Both the position numbers and the translations under genes were made by a program. Of a stretch of 64,000 nt of DNA, positions 44,299 through 53,282 are shown piece by piece; position 1 is the first letter of the stretch; each line of letters opens with the position of its first letter. Below the pieces are notes generated by a model. It worked only from the letters and a program-made list of their open reading frames with translations, had not been told where the DNA came from and searched no databases. The stretch is from Haloglomus litoreum. GTDB lineage: Archaea; Halobacteriota; Halobacteria; Halobacteriales; Haloarculaceae. The stretch lies in NCBI RefSeq assembly GCF_029338515.1, contig NZ_CP119988.1:992001-1056000 (forward strand), given 5' to 3'.

Positions 44299-45411
44299 GT
44301 GCTCGGGTCCGAACTCGCCGGGGTGGTGCCGCCACGGACCGACTACGGGACGGTGGCCGACCTGCTGCGACTGCTCGTCGTTCCCGCCTTCGGCTACGCC
44401 GCGTACCGGGACATCCGGACCCGGCGGGTCGACGGGCGGCTGTGGGCGCCGCTCGTCGTCGTCGGACTCGTCGCCCTGCTGCTTGACTTCTCGCGGGTCG
44501 GGACGACCTCGTTCTCCGGCGAGCGGTTCCTCTTCCGGGTGGGCGTCTCGCTGGGGCTCGTGGGGTCGCTGGGCTACCTGTTCTGGCGGCTGGGCGCCTT
44601 CGGCGGGGCCGACGCGAAGGCCATCATGACGCTCTCGCTGTGCTTCCCCGTCTATCCGAGCTACACGCTCCCGGTCGGGAGTGTCCCCGACCACCGGGCG
44701 CCGCTGGGCGTGTTCTCCCTGACGATCCTCACGAACACCGTGCTGGCGGGACTGGCCTACCCACTGGTGCTGGCCGCCGGCAACGCCGCTCGCGGCCGGT
44801 TCGCCCTTCCGATGGCCATCGGCCGGCCGGTGGGGGTCGAGTCGGTCACCGAGCGGTACGGCCGGCTGCTGGAGACGCCCGCCGGCTTCACGCGGAGCGG
44901 CCTCGACCTGGACACGCTGCGGATGTACCTCCGCTGGCGCGGGACGACGCTGTCGGCCGTCCGGGACGCACCGGCGGCGTTCCGCGACCCCGACTCGGTG
45001 CCCCCGCCCGGGGCGCGCAACGACCCCACCAGCGGCTCCGTCGCGGAGGGTGACCCGGTGACGGATGGCGGGTCGCCGGATGCCGAGCGGCCGAGGATCG
45101 ACGACGGCGAGGGCCGCGGAGACGGGGGCACCGTCCTGCCGGCCCCCGGTGTCCCGACGACGGACACGCCCGCGACCCCCGCGGTGCGACGGGTCGATGC
45201 ATGGGGCGCCGCGGCGTTCCTCGATGACGTGGGCCACGCCTACGGCGCGAACGCGGCGGACCTGCGTGCCGCGCTGGCGCTGCTGACCGAGTCCGACCGC
45301 GAGGCGGTGTGGGTGTCACCGGGTATCCCGTTCGTGGTGCCGATGTTCGTCGGCCTCGTCCTCGCGCTGGTCGTCGGCGACGTGTTGCTCCTGCTGCTGG
45401 GGGCGACCTGA
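44299..45411 (+). CDS. A24-family prepilin peptidase (PibD-like)
   Basis: Membrane aspartyl protease that trims class III signal peptides of archaeal pilins and archaellins. The first ~170 residues hold about five helices. The two catalytic aspartates are D38 in AAYRDIRTRRVDGRLW and D105 in the GGAD motif of LGAFGGADAKAIMTLS. The C-terminal ~200 residues are hydrophilic (Pro/Asp/Gly-rich) and end in a final membrane helix (VVPMFVGLVLALVVGDVLLL), unusually long for PibD. GTG start at 44299. It could serve the pilin at 59949-60425. Confidence 0.85.
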   Translation: MLGSELAGVVPPRTDYGTVADLLRLLVVPAFGYAAYRDIRTRRVDGRLWAPLVVVGLVALLLDFSRVGTTSFSGERFLFRVGVSLGLVGSLGYLFWRLGAFGGADAKAIMTLSLCFPVYPSYTLPVGSVPDHRAPLGVFSLTILTNTVLAGLAYPLVLAAGNAARGRFALPMAIGRPVGVESVTERYGRLLETPAGFTRSGLDLDTLRMYLRWRGTTLSAVRDAPAAFRDPDSVPPPGARNDPTSGSVAEGDPVTDGGSPDAERPRIDDGEGRGDGGTVLPAPGVPTTDTPATPAVRRVDAWGAAAFLDDVGHAYGANAADLRAALALLTESDREAVWVSPGIPFVVPMFVGLVLALVVGDVLLLLLGAT

Positions 45412-45540
45412 CGGCGACACGACCCCGGCAGCGACATGACTCCGGCAGTGGCGTGAGGGCGGGCACCGCCGACCGGCGTTGCCCGTCAGCCCACGTCTGC
45501 CACGAAAAGACCTATCCTCGGCACGGGCCTCGCTCCGGGC

Positions 45541-45945
45541 ATGAGCGAGACAGCGTCGGAGGCCGACGCCGAGGAGATCGGCGTGGACCTCGACTTCGGC
45601 GACGACGGGCTGGTCCCTGCCGTCGCACAGGACGCCGGGACCGGCGAGGTGCTGATGCTGGCCTACGTCGACCGCGAGGCGCTGGCGGCCACGCGCGAGA
45701 CGGGCTACGCCCACTACCACTCGCGGTCGCGCGACGAGCTGTGGAAGAAGGGCGGCTCCAGCGGCCACGTCCAGCGGGTCCGCGAGGTCCGGGTGGACTG
45801 CGACGGTGACGCGCTGCTCTACCGGGTCGAGCAGGAGGGTGGCGCCTGCCACACCGGGTTCGAGAGCTGCTTCTACCGCACCCTCGACGGCGACGAGGTG
45901 GGCGAGCGCGTCTTCGACCCCGACGCGGTCTACGAGGACGGATGA
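45541..45945 (+). CDS. hisI: phosphoribosyl-AMP cyclohydrolase HisI
   Basis: Third step of histidine synthesis. The 134-residue protein is the monofunctional type. It has [38 protein letters not shown], the metal-binding [11 protein letters not shown] and the cysteine pair in [14 protein letters not shown]. It overlaps the following coiled-coil gene by 4 nt, an unexpected partner. Confidence 0.95.
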   Translation: MSETASEADAEEIGVDLDFGDDGLVPAVAQDAGTGEVLMLAYVDREALAATRETGYAHYHSRSRDELWKKGGSSGHVQRVREVRVDCDGDALLYRVEQEGGACHTGFESCFYRTLDGDEVGERVFDPDAVYEDG

Positions 45946-47114
45946 CCAGCTCACAGCATGAGGCGGCGGACACGGACGGCGGCGAGGAGAGCGCCACCAC
46001 ACTGGTCGCGGAACTGGACGCGGCGGAGACGGAGTTCGAGCGCCTCCGCGAGCGCGTCGACGAGTACGGCGTCGACGCGCTCGACCGCGTCACGGGCGCC
46101 TGCGAACAGGTCGACCGGCTGTTCGAGCGCTACGAGGACCGCGCCACCGACTACGACGACTTCCAGGGGTACGTCGAGTTCCAGGACACCTTCGTCGAGT
46201 TCGTGGCGGACCTGCCGGAGGACCTGCCCGCCCGCGACGCGTTCGAGGCGGCCGACGAGACGTTCCAGCGCTCGCGCCTGAAGGAGAAGCACTTCGCGCA
46301 GGCGCGCGAGGACCTCCAGCCCGCTCGCGACCTGGCGCAGCTGTACGAGGACTGGCAGACCGCCCGGCAGCGCTACAGCGACGCCCGATACGCCGTCGCC
46401 CAGCGACTGGAGGCCGTCGAGGCACGCATCGCCGACCTGGAGCAGACGCTGGAGTGGGGTGCGGCCGACCTCGACGCGCCGGTCGAGCGGCTGCGCGACC
46501 CCATCGAGACGTACGACGATGCCGTCCGGGCGGCGTTCACCGACCTCCGGCGCGACGCTCCCGCACACGAGACGCTCGACACCCTCGCGGCGGCGGCCGA
46601 CGCGCCGCTGCTGGAGGCCCGCCGCCCACCCAGCCGCCTGCTGGAGTACGTCCACGATACCGAGGTCGGTGAGGAGTCGGTGACGAAACTCCTGGAGTAC
46701 GCGGGCTACTCGAACTCGAAGCTGGGGCACTACGTCGACGACCCCGCGGCGTTCCAGCGCTGCGTGGCCGCCAACGAGACCTACCTCGACCGGCTCGACG
46801 CCGACCCACTGACGGTGGGCTGGCCGCCGCCGACCGCCGCGGAGCTGCGCTGGTGGGCCGACGCCGCCGAGTCCGTCGTCCGGCGGTTCGCGCCCGAGGA
46901 CGTGGTGGCGGCGCTGCGCGAGGTCAGGGAGCTGACCCACGACGCCGACTACGACCGGCTGCAGGAGGCGGCGGTCGCGCGCGTGGAACTGGGCGAGCGC
47001 GAACGCGAGCGCCTGCGGAACGGCGACGTCGAGGCCGACCTCGCGGCGGCCCGCGAGGCCCACGACCTGCTCGATGCGGCACTGGCGGAACACCCGCCGC
47101 TGGAGGAGCGCTGA
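45942..47114 (+). CDS. DUF7118-type coiled-coil protein
   Basis: A 390-residue, strongly acidic, almost wholly helical protein. Heptad-like runs ([20 protein letters not shown] and others) fill the N-terminal half, and the C-terminal half has [20 protein letters not shown] and [20 protein letters not shown]. The pattern matches a haloarchaea-specific family (DUF7118 by recall). The ATG overlaps the hisI stop. Function unknown; a structural or chromosome-associated role is only a guess. Confidence 0.78.
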   Translation: MTSSQHEAADTDGGEESATTLVAELDAAETEFERLRERVDEYGVDALDRVTGACEQVDRLFERYEDRATDYDDFQGYVEFQDTFVEFVADLPEDLPARDAFEAADETFQRSRLKEKHFAQAREDLQPARDLAQLYEDWQTARQRYSDARYAVAQRLEAVEARIADLEQTLEWGAADLDAPVERLRDPIETYDDAVRAAFTDLRRDAPAHETLDTLAAAADAPLLEARRPPSRLLEYVHDTEVGEESVTKLLEYAGYSNSKLGHYVDDPAAFQRCVAANETYLDRLDADPLTVGWPPPTAAELRWWADAAESVVRRFAPEDVVAALREVRELTHDADYDRLQEAAVARVELGERERERLRNGDVEADLAAAREAHDLLDAALAEHPPLEER

Positions 47115-47156
47115 GCGTCGGCCTCATCCGCGCGGCTGCTTCACTCGCCCGGTGGC

Positions 47157-47675
47157 TCACTCGGCCGTCGTGTTCCCGCCGCCCCGTACGGTCGGACTCT
47201 CGGTGCGGACGTCGGTCGGCGTCATGTCTCCCCGGGAGACACTCAGCACCCGGGCGATGTTGCCGTCCCGGTAGAACAGTTCGGCGGTGTCGCCCAGGCG
47301 GACGCTGTTGAAGTCGCCCCGCGTGAGACTCGCCTCGCCACACCCCCCGTCTCCGTCGCTGTCGGGCGCGCAGTCGTGTTCGACCAGGTAATCGACGGCC
47401 GCGTACTGGTCCTCGAGGGCGTTGCCGAGCGGCTGCGAGACGACGAGCGGCCCGTCCCGCTGGAAGTCGTCGCGGTGGGCGCGGGCGATGGTCCGGGCCT
47501 CGTCGATGGCGTCGTAGACGATGCGCCCGCGGCCGTTCGCCGTCTCGACGACGACGTACTTCGCGCGGATGCGCCCCGTCTGCGTGACGCCAAGCGTGCT
47601 GAGGCAGCCGCTCAGGGCCGTCGTCGTGGCAACTGCCGTCGCGCCCAGTGCCCGGAGTGCCGCCCGTCGTCGCAT
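47157..47675 (-). CDS. putative Tat-exported lipoprotein
   Basis: A 172-residue protein whose N terminus has arginines, a short hydrophobic core and the lipobox LSGC (C24), so it is probably exported folded and lipid-anchored outside the membrane. The mature domain contains RIRAKYVVVETANGRGRIVY, a Cys-bearing segment (EHDCAPDSDGDGGCGEASL) and a beta-rich C terminus with LGDTAELFYRDGNIARVL. No family recognised. Confidence 0.75.
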   Translation of the reverse strand: MRRRAALRALGATAVATTTALSGCLSTLGVTQTGRIRAKYVVVETANGRGRIVYDAIDEARTIARAHRDDFQRDGPLVVSQPLGNALEDQYAAVDYLVEHDCAPDSDGDGGCGEASLTRGDFNSVRLGDTAELFYRDGNIARVLSVSRGDMTPTDVRTESPTVRGGGNTTAE

Positions 47676-47742
47676 GGACCCGGGTTCGAGGGGCGACGCA
47701 AGGAGGCTTGCGTTCCGGCGCGGTCGCTGCGCTCGGCGGCAG

Positions 47743-48189
47743 TCACTCGCGCTCGCGGTAGCAGGTCACGCTCCCCTCGCAGGTCGTCGTGCCGCTCGAT
47801 GACGGCCCCGCCTCGTGGAGGGTCGCCTTCGTGACCGCTCCCACATCCGGGTTCCCGGACTGGTAGACCAGCCCCTTCGACTCGACGACCTCCCCCTCGA
47901 CGGTGAACTGCAGGGCGTACGACCCGTTCCTGTACCGCGCTCTGCTCAGGTTGGCGACGTGCCACCGTTCGCCGGCATCGAGTTCGCGCGAGCGATTGAA
48001 CACGACCTCGCCGTCGAACCCGCTTTCCTTCACCCGGACGCCGAACCGTTCGGAGACGGGGTAGTCGCTCTCGACGGCGACCCCGTACCGGACCGTCTCG
48101 GTCCCCGGGTCGGCGCCCCCGAGAAGACCGCTGCACCCGGCGCAGACGACCAGCGTCCCCAGCAGCAGCCACGTGAGGTATCGGCTCAC
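47743..48189 (-). CDS. putative lipoprotein
   Basis: A 148-residue protein: signal peptide with hydrophobic core TWLLLGTLVVCAG and lipobox cysteine C19, then a beta-sandwich-like domain (VRYGVAVESDYPVSERFGVR ... YALQFTVEGEVVESKG) and a C-terminal cysteine pair (TTTCEGSVTCYRE) that could form a disulfide. Function unknown. It shares orientation with the lipoprotein gene at 47157-47675, which lies 67 nt downstream. Confidence 0.75.
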   Translation of the reverse strand: MSRYLTWLLLGTLVVCAGCSGLLGGADPGTETVRYGVAVESDYPVSERFGVRVKESGFDGEVVFNRSRELDAGERWHVANLSRARYRNGSYALQFTVEGEVVESKGLVYQSGNPDVGAVTKATLHEAGPSSSGTTTCEGSVTCYRERE

Positions 48190-48272
48190 GGTAGCGGGTC
48201 CCCCGCCGGTGGTAAGTTCCCTGTGCCGTGCATCCGCCGGTATTCATCCGGCGTGGCGGTGGTTCTCGCCGT

Positions 48273-49346
48273 TCAGATGCTGCCGGTCACGTCGCCGTAC
48301 GAGCCTTCCTCGTACTCGTCGTCGGGGACGACGACGACGCTGCCGAAGCCCTCGCGGTCCTGGAGCATCTCGTGGGCGCGAGCCGTCTCGCTCATCGGCA
48401 GGACCTCACGGACGTACGGCGTGAACGTGCCGTCCCACACCAGCGAGAGGACGTCGTCCATCTCACCCGGCGTGCCCATCGTCGAGCCCATGATGTCCAG
48501 CTGCTTCCAGAAGATCTGCGTGATGTTGGTCTCGGGCTTCGGGCCGGTGGTCGCGCCGCAGGTGACCAGGCGGGCGCCCTGCGTGCAGGCCTTGATGGAG
48601 TCCTGCCAGGTGGCCGCGCCGATGTGGTCGACCACCACGTCGGCCCCGCGGCCGTCCGTGTCGCCCTTGATGGCGCTCACGAAGTCCTCCTCGTCGTAGT
48701 TGATGAGGTGGTCGGCGCCACACTCCGCGGCCAGTTCGAGCTTGGCCTCGCTGGAGGCCGTGGCCCACACCTCGGCGCCGGCGTTGGCGGCGATCTGGAC
48801 CGCGGCGTGGCCCACGCCGCCGGAGGCGCCGTGGACGAGCACCTTCTCGCCCTGCTTGACCTCGGCGCGCGTGGTGAGCATCCGCCACGCGGTCTGGAAC
48901 ACGAGCGGCGCGGCCGCCGCGCGGACGAAGCTCACGTCGTCGGGGATGGGGACGAGGTTGTCCTCGGCGAGCGCGCTGTACTCGGAGTGGACGCCGGTCG
49001 TGTGCTCGCCGATGAGCATGAAGTTCTCACAGAGCGAGCGGTCGCCGTCCCGGCAGAACTCGCAGGTCCCGCAGGAGGTGGCCGGCGCGACGGCGACGCG
49101 GTCGCCCGCCTCGAACCGGGTCACGTCCTCGCCGACCTCCGTGACGACGCCCGCGCCGTCGCTGCCGGGGATGTGCGGGAACTCGCCCGGGCTGGGCATC
49201 CCGCGCCGGGTCCAGACGTCGAGGTGGTTCAGTCCGCCGGCCTTCATCTCGACCAGGCACTCGTCGCGGCCGACCTCGGGGTCCGGCAGCTCGTCGTACT
49301 GGATGACGTCGGTGTCGCCGTGCTCCTCGTAATAGACGGCCTTCAT
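48273..49346 (-). CDS. zinc-binding alcohol dehydrogenase/quinone reductase family
   Basis: A 357-residue medium-chain dehydrogenase. The structural zinc cluster CGTCEFCRDGDRSLCE is complete, the substrate domain starts MKAVYYEEHGDTDVIQYDEL, and the Rossmann domain has VLVHGASGGVGHAAVQIAA followed by WATASSEAKLELAAECGADH. The sequence LNHLDVWTRRGMP replaces the typical catalytic zinc ligand of true alcohol dehydrogenases, so quinone or enone reductase activity is possible. NADP or NAD preference was not assigned. Start ATG 49346, divergent from the next gene. Confidence 0.88.
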   Translation of the reverse strand: MKAVYYEEHGDTDVIQYDELPDPEVGRDECLVEMKAGGLNHLDVWTRRGMPSPGEFPHIPGSDGAGVVTEVGEDVTRFEAGDRVAVAPATSCGTCEFCRDGDRSLCENFMLIGEHTTGVHSEYSALAEDNLVPIPDDVSFVRAAAAPLVFQTAWRMLTTRAEVKQGEKVLVHGASGGVGHAAVQIAANAGAEVWATASSEAKLELAAECGADHLINYDEEDFVSAIKGDTDGRGADVVVDHIGAATWQDSIKACTQGARLVTCGATTGPKPETNITQIFWKQLDIMGSTMGTPGEMDDVLSLVWDGTFTPYVREVLPMSETARAHEMLQDREGFGSVVVVPDDEYEEGSYGDVTGSI

Positions 49347-49462
49347 AGACCGGTCGTCGTGGGCGCGGCTCAAAACGGTAGCGGTACTGTGAGCGAGTGG
49401 CATCGTCCTGGGTCGACCCCCCGACGCAAGACCCATATCGGCCTCGCGGCTATCTCCACCGG

Positions 49463-49867
49463 ATGCGGACCTCGTACCTGGGTGTGGTGGTCCTCGTGGC
49501 CGGCCTCGTCGCGATGAGCGCCGGCGGTGCGGCCTACGTCGACGCCCAGAAGTGCCGCACGGTCGCCGGCATCACGGTGACCGCCGTCGAGGAGCCACCC
49601 GAGAACCTCACGCGGGTCGCCTACGCTGACCTCACGGACGACCAGCAACAGGTGTTCGACCAGGTGCGTGGCGCGCGCCAGGCGCTCGTCCAGCGCGGCG
49701 TCTTCACCGAGGCGCTCGCGGTCACCTACGAGGGTGAGGACTACGTGGTCGCCGTCAGCGAGGAGCCCTCCTGTGGGGACCCGGCCGGCGACGGCGTGCG
49801 CGGCCCGCTGGTCGGGGGCGCGGCCCTCCTGCTCGTCGGCGCCGGCGTTGCGAAGTACGGGGACTGA
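49463..49867 (+). CDS. small membrane protein
   Basis: A 134-residue protein with an N-terminal helix (YLGVVVLVAGLVAMSAGGAA) and a C-terminal helix (GPLVGGAALLLVGAGVAKYG) flanking an external domain of ~75 residues with two cysteines (QKCRTV and EPSCGDP). The external part contains LTDDQQQVFDQVRGARQAL and an EDYVVAVSEEP strand, a layout found in some uncharacterised haloarchaeal membrane proteins. Start at ATG 49463. Confidence 0.65.
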   Translation: MRTSYLGVVVLVAGLVAMSAGGAAYVDAQKCRTVAGITVTAVEEPPENLTRVAYADLTDDQQQVFDQVRGARQALVQRGVFTEALAVTYEGEDYVVAVSEEPSCGDPAGDGVRGPLVGGAALLLVGAGVAKYGD

Positions 49868-49997
49868 TGTCGAAATATCAGTACTTCTGGCCTGTTCGGC
49901 ACACATTCCGCCAAAATCCGTGTTTCAGCTGGTATCTCCTGTCTCGCCCCTCGCCGCTCCCCGCACACTAACCTACCGCCGGGTCGAACGCCGCCCC

Positions 49998-50657
49998 ATG
50001 AGCGACGACGGACACAACCACGACCACGCACACGAGGAGGAGCCCGACCCGCACGACCACGACCACTCGCACGACCACGACCACGGTGGCCACTCGCACC
50101 ACGCCCACGACGTCGAGACCATCAGCGCGGGGGTGGTCACCGTCTCCTCGACGCGGAGCGTGAAGGACGACCCCGCCGGCGACGCCATCGTGAAGGCGTT
50201 CGAGGACGGCGGCCACGAGGTCGAGGTCCGCGAACTCGTCAACGACGACCTGGACGGCATCCAGTCCACCGTCGACCGGCTGGTCGCGCGTGACGACGTG
50301 AACACGGTCGTCACCACCGGTGGAACGGGCGTGACGCCGGACGACGTGACCATCGACGCCGTGCGACCGGTCCTGCGGACCGAGCTGCCGGGCTTCGGCG
50401 AGCTGTTCCGGCGGCTCTCATACGAGGAGGTCGGCACCCGTGTCGTCGGTACGCGTGCGCTCGCGGGCATCGCGCGCGGTGTCCCCGTCTTCTGTCTCCC
50501 CGGGAGCGAGAACGCGGCCCGGCTCGGGGCCGAGGAGATCATCGTCCCGGAGGCACCCCACCTCGCGGGCCTGGCCGACCGCGGCGCGGACCGGGAGACG
50601 GCCGCGGCTGCCGACGCGGACGCGGAGGGGTCCGGCCCCGAGTCCGACGGGGAGTGA
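49998..50657 (+). CDS. moaB: molybdenum cofactor biosynthesis protein MoaB/Mog family with His-rich N terminus
   Basis: Molybdopterin adenylyltransferase-type protein of 219 residues. The MogA/MoaB domain begins ETISAGVVTVSSTRSVKDDP and has the nucleotide-binding TTGGTGVTPDDVTIDAV and LPGSENAARLGAEEII. Ahead of it, residues 6-37 hold 14 histidines interspersed with Asp/Glu, a likely metal-binding tail of a kind normally seen on metal chaperones. A Glu/Ala-rich tail ends the protein. Start ATG 49998. Partner molybdenum-cofactor genes are not adjacent. Confidence 0.88.
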   Translation: MSDDGHNHDHAHEEEPDPHDHDHSHDHDHGGHSHHAHDVETISAGVVTVSSTRSVKDDPAGDAIVKAFEDGGHEVEVRELVNDDLDGIQSTVDRLVARDDVNTVVTTGGTGVTPDDVTIDAVRPVLRTELPGFGELFRRLSYEEVGTRVVGTRALAGIARGVPVFCLPGSENAARLGAEEIIVPEAPHLAGLADRGADRETAAAADADAEGSGPESDGE

Positions 50658-50669
50658 CCGGCCCGCGGC

Positions 50670-51716
50670 TCACCCGACGAGCGGGTCGTCACACCGGACG
50701 GTCGCTGGGTCGCCGCCGTCGAGTTCCAGGCTGCCGCCGAACGCCGCCACGAGGTCCCGGTTCGTCCGCAGGTGGTCGGTGAGCCGGCGTGTCGTCACCT
50801 CGCCGCCGGCTAGCGCCAGCACCACGGCGAGCTGGTCCGCCGTATGCACGTCGACGGCCGGGCCACCCTCGGCAGTCCCACCCGCCCGCCGGAACCGGTC
50901 GAACGCGCCGACGGCGTCGCCGGCCACGTCCTCCATCGGTTTCCCCTGCTCCCCGAGGCCGTCGAAGCCCGCGCCGGCGTCCGGGCCGTGCGCGACCACC
51001 GTCAGGACGGCGCCCGCCGAGTCCGTCTCGACGTACTCGGGGTGGGTCTCGACCGGGAGCCGGGTCAGGTCCCGGAGCGCCTGCCGGGCGGCGCGGGCGC
51101 CGCGCTCGGCCACGTCGGCGTCCGCGAGCGCCTCGGCGGCGACCGAGTGCACGGCGAGCCGTTCGGTCGGCCCGGCGCCTGTCAGTTCGAGCGGGCTGGG
51201 GTCGGCGCTCCCGAGTCGGAGGCTGGCCTCGCCCCCGCCTACCGGGAAGAACCCACGCCGTGAGAGGGCCACGCGGGCGTCGATGCCGGCCCGCCGCGCC
51301 AGCGGGAGCTTCACGCGCCGGTAGTGGTCGGTCGTCGGTGCCCACTTCACGTCCGTCCCGCCGGTCGCGCGCACGACGAGTTCCTCGTCCCGGTCGAGCG
51401 CGACCGAGAGGGGCACGAGTGCATCGAACACGAGCAGCACGCTGCCCGCGGTGTCGATGTCCACCTCGTACTCGCCCGGGCGGACGGGGCCGGGCTCGAA
51501 CGTCAGCGTCTCGGAGCCGTACTCGGCGTCCGCCACCGCGGCGTCGCAGGCGGCCGCGACGGCCTCGACCGCGGCGAGGTGCTGTGGCTTCAGCCCGGGG
51601 TCCGGGCGGTCGCCACGGATGCCGGTCATCTCGAACGACCGGCCGGTGACCGCCGACAGGCCGAGCGCCGTCCGCAGGAGCTGGCCGCCGCCGGCGCTCC
51701 CGTCGAGTTCGAGCAT
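50670..51716 (-). CDS. rtcA: RNA 3'-terminal phosphate cyclase
   Basis: Converts an RNA 3'-phosphate into a 2',3'-cyclic phosphate through an adenylylated histidine. The 348-residue product starts MLELDGSAGGGQLLRTALGL, has GIRGDRPDPGLKPQHLAAVE and FFPVGGGEASLRL, and keeps the nucleotidyl-acceptor His in VDVHTADQLAVVLALAGG near residue 290. ATG 51716; further upstream in-frame residues were rejected. Divergent from the folate ligase gene; the shared 126 bp probably carry both promoters. No RtcB ligase is nearby. Confidence 0.92.
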   Translation of the reverse strand: MLELDGSAGGGQLLRTALGLSAVTGRSFEMTGIRGDRPDPGLKPQHLAAVEAVAAACDAAVADAEYGSETLTFEPGPVRPGEYEVDIDTAGSVLLVFDALVPLSVALDRDEELVVRATGGTDVKWAPTTDHYRRVKLPLARRAGIDARVALSRRGFFPVGGGEASLRLGSADPSPLELTGAGPTERLAVHSVAAEALADADVAERGARAARQALRDLTRLPVETHPEYVETDSAGAVLTVVAHGPDAGAGFDGLGEQGKPMEDVAGDAVGAFDRFRRAGGTAEGGPAVDVHTADQLAVVLALAGGEVTTRRLTDHLRTNRDLVAAFGGSLELDGGDPATVRCDDPLVG

Positions 51717-51842
51717 ACCGGCGGTCGGGTCCCATCCGGCCTCAACCCTGCGGTGGCCCGGCACCGTCTCGCACGGTGCCGGGCCGGCCTCGGTGCGGGC
51801 CGGAGCCGGCAGGCACACGTCGCCCCGCGCCGAACCCCGACC

Positions 51843-52544
51843 ATGGACAAGCAGTCCCTCCGCGAGCGGGTGTGGGACGCGCTGGAGGACGAAGGGGTCG
51901 CGCGGTTCCCCTTCCCGCCGCACGGCCGCATCCCCAATTTCGCGGGCGCCGATGCGGCGGCCGAGCGCCTGACCGGGACCGAGGCGTGGCGCGCCGCAGA
52001 GACGGTGAAGGCGAACCCGGATGCCCCCCAGCTTCCGGTCCGCCGGGCCGCGCTCCGCGCCGGGAAGATCGTCTACATGGCGGTCCCGCGCCTGCGCGAC
52101 GAGCGGTGCTTCCTCGAACTCGACCCCGATGTGCTGGAGGATTACGATGCCGCGACCACCGTCAGCGGCATCGGCGAGCACGGCCGGCAGGTCGGGCCCG
52201 ACGAGATGCCCGAGGTCGACCTCGTCGTCTCGGGGAGCGTCGCCGTCTCGGCGTCGGGCGCACGCATCGGGAAGGGCGAGGGGTTCAGTGACCTGGAGTG
52301 GGCAGTCCTCCGGGAACTCGGCCTCGTGGACGAGGGGACGCCGGTGGCGACGACGGTCCACGAGCTACAGGTGCGCGACGAGGAGTGGGTGACTGACGAG
52401 CACGACGCGGCGCTGGATCTGGTGGTCACGCCCGAGCGGACCGTCGAGACCGGCGCGGCGGGGAAACCGAGAGGCATCGACTGGTCGCTGCTGTCCGAGG
52501 CGGATGTCGCTGAGATGCCCGTTCTGGAGAGATTTAGAGAATAA
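51843..52544 (+). CDS. 5-formyltetrahydrofolate cyclo-ligase family protein
   Basis: A 233-residue protein of the 5-FTHF cyclo-ligase superfamily, which converts 5-formyl- to 5,10-methenyl-tetrahydrofolate with ATP. It has the N-terminal KQSLRERVWDALEDEGVARF, the VKANPDAPQLPVRRAALRAG region, and GSVAVSASGARIGKGEGFSD, the classic GxGxGxxD-type segment. Members without a proven substrate are common in archaea, so the exact reaction is not certain. Start at ATG 51843. Confidence 0.82.
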   Translation: MDKQSLRERVWDALEDEGVARFPFPPHGRIPNFAGADAAAERLTGTEAWRAAETVKANPDAPQLPVRRAALRAGKIVYMAVPRLRDERCFLELDPDVLEDYDAATTVSGIGEHGRQVGPDEMPEVDLVVSGSVAVSASGARIGKGEGFSDLEWAVLRELGLVDEGTPVATTVHELQVRDEEWVTDEHDAALDLVVTPERTVETGAAGKPRGIDWSLLSEADVAEMPVLERFRE

Positions 52545-52654
52545 TTTTACTATTAGTGTATTAGTATACATATGATCTAAGTTTATTGCAAATAGGCTGT
52601 CTAAATTGACTAATCTGGCGGTAGAGACGGATTGAACGCCCTATTCTGCTCCCC

Positions 52655-53231
52655 CTGCGACGACGACTGCGACAACAGAACCGTGTAGAAAGCCCCCGCC
52701 CGCTCGACTCGCGCGACTCGCTGCGCTCCTCGGTCGCGCCTTCGGCGCTCCCTGCGGTGCTTGCGTCGTCGTGCTTCGTCGAGCGGGCGGCCCCTTTCAG
52801 TCCCGCCCTGTTGCTTGCCGCATCGAGCGTTCGTGCGTGGTGGTTCCAGCGGAGTGCTAGTGTCCCCACACCTCCCCGCGCTCGCCCCGCGTGTGTTCCG
52901 ACACGCTCGCTGGCGCTCGCGGTCTCCACAGCGGGGGTGCGAGCGCGCTTCCTGTTGGTGGAACCGGCTGGTCGACCAACCGCTCCCCGGCCGGGAGCGC
53001 GTGGCCGACCAACGGGAGGCCCGCGCGACCTGGGGAAGGGCAGGGCCACAGCGCCCGTTGAACAGGCCGCGTCCCTGGTGGACTCGAAGGGCGAGGCCGC
53101 TCGACCCGTCCCGGACGAAGCAAGGACCGCAGGGCTGCTGTGCAGCCCGAGGACCGCAGCGAGGCCCGGACGGTCGAGCGGCCGAGGGCTTCGTAGGCGT
53201 TCCGGTGGCCGCGGTCGCTGTTACCGTGAGA
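52655..53231 (-). repeat. non-coding repeat element, copy C
   Basis: A ~575 bp element, inverted relative to copy A, between the convergent 3' ends of the folate ligase and prenyl synthase genes. Copy A boxes reappear on the minus strand: CCGCTGGAACCACCACG at 52836-52852, AGGAAGCGCGC at 52943-52953 and GGGACTGAAAGGGGCCGCCC at 52785-52804. Each end folds on itself: GCGGGCGGGGGCTTTC/GAAAGCCCCCGCCCGC at the left, and GTCGAGCGGCCGAGGGCTTC near 53190 with GAGGCCGCTCGACCCGTC at about 53095 on the right. No gene is credible inside. The DNA from 52545 to 52654 is A/T-rich spacer. Confidence 0.8.
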
Positions 53232-53282
53232 GAGCGCGAGACCGTTCGAGTCATCCCCCGCACCGAGCCCCTGGCCCCGTTC

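Noticed and set aside
4261-53231. The repeat element as an ordinary insertion sequence or CRISPR array.
   Set aside because: There is no transposase and no evident target duplication at the ends. There are no regularly spaced short repeats with unique spacers either.
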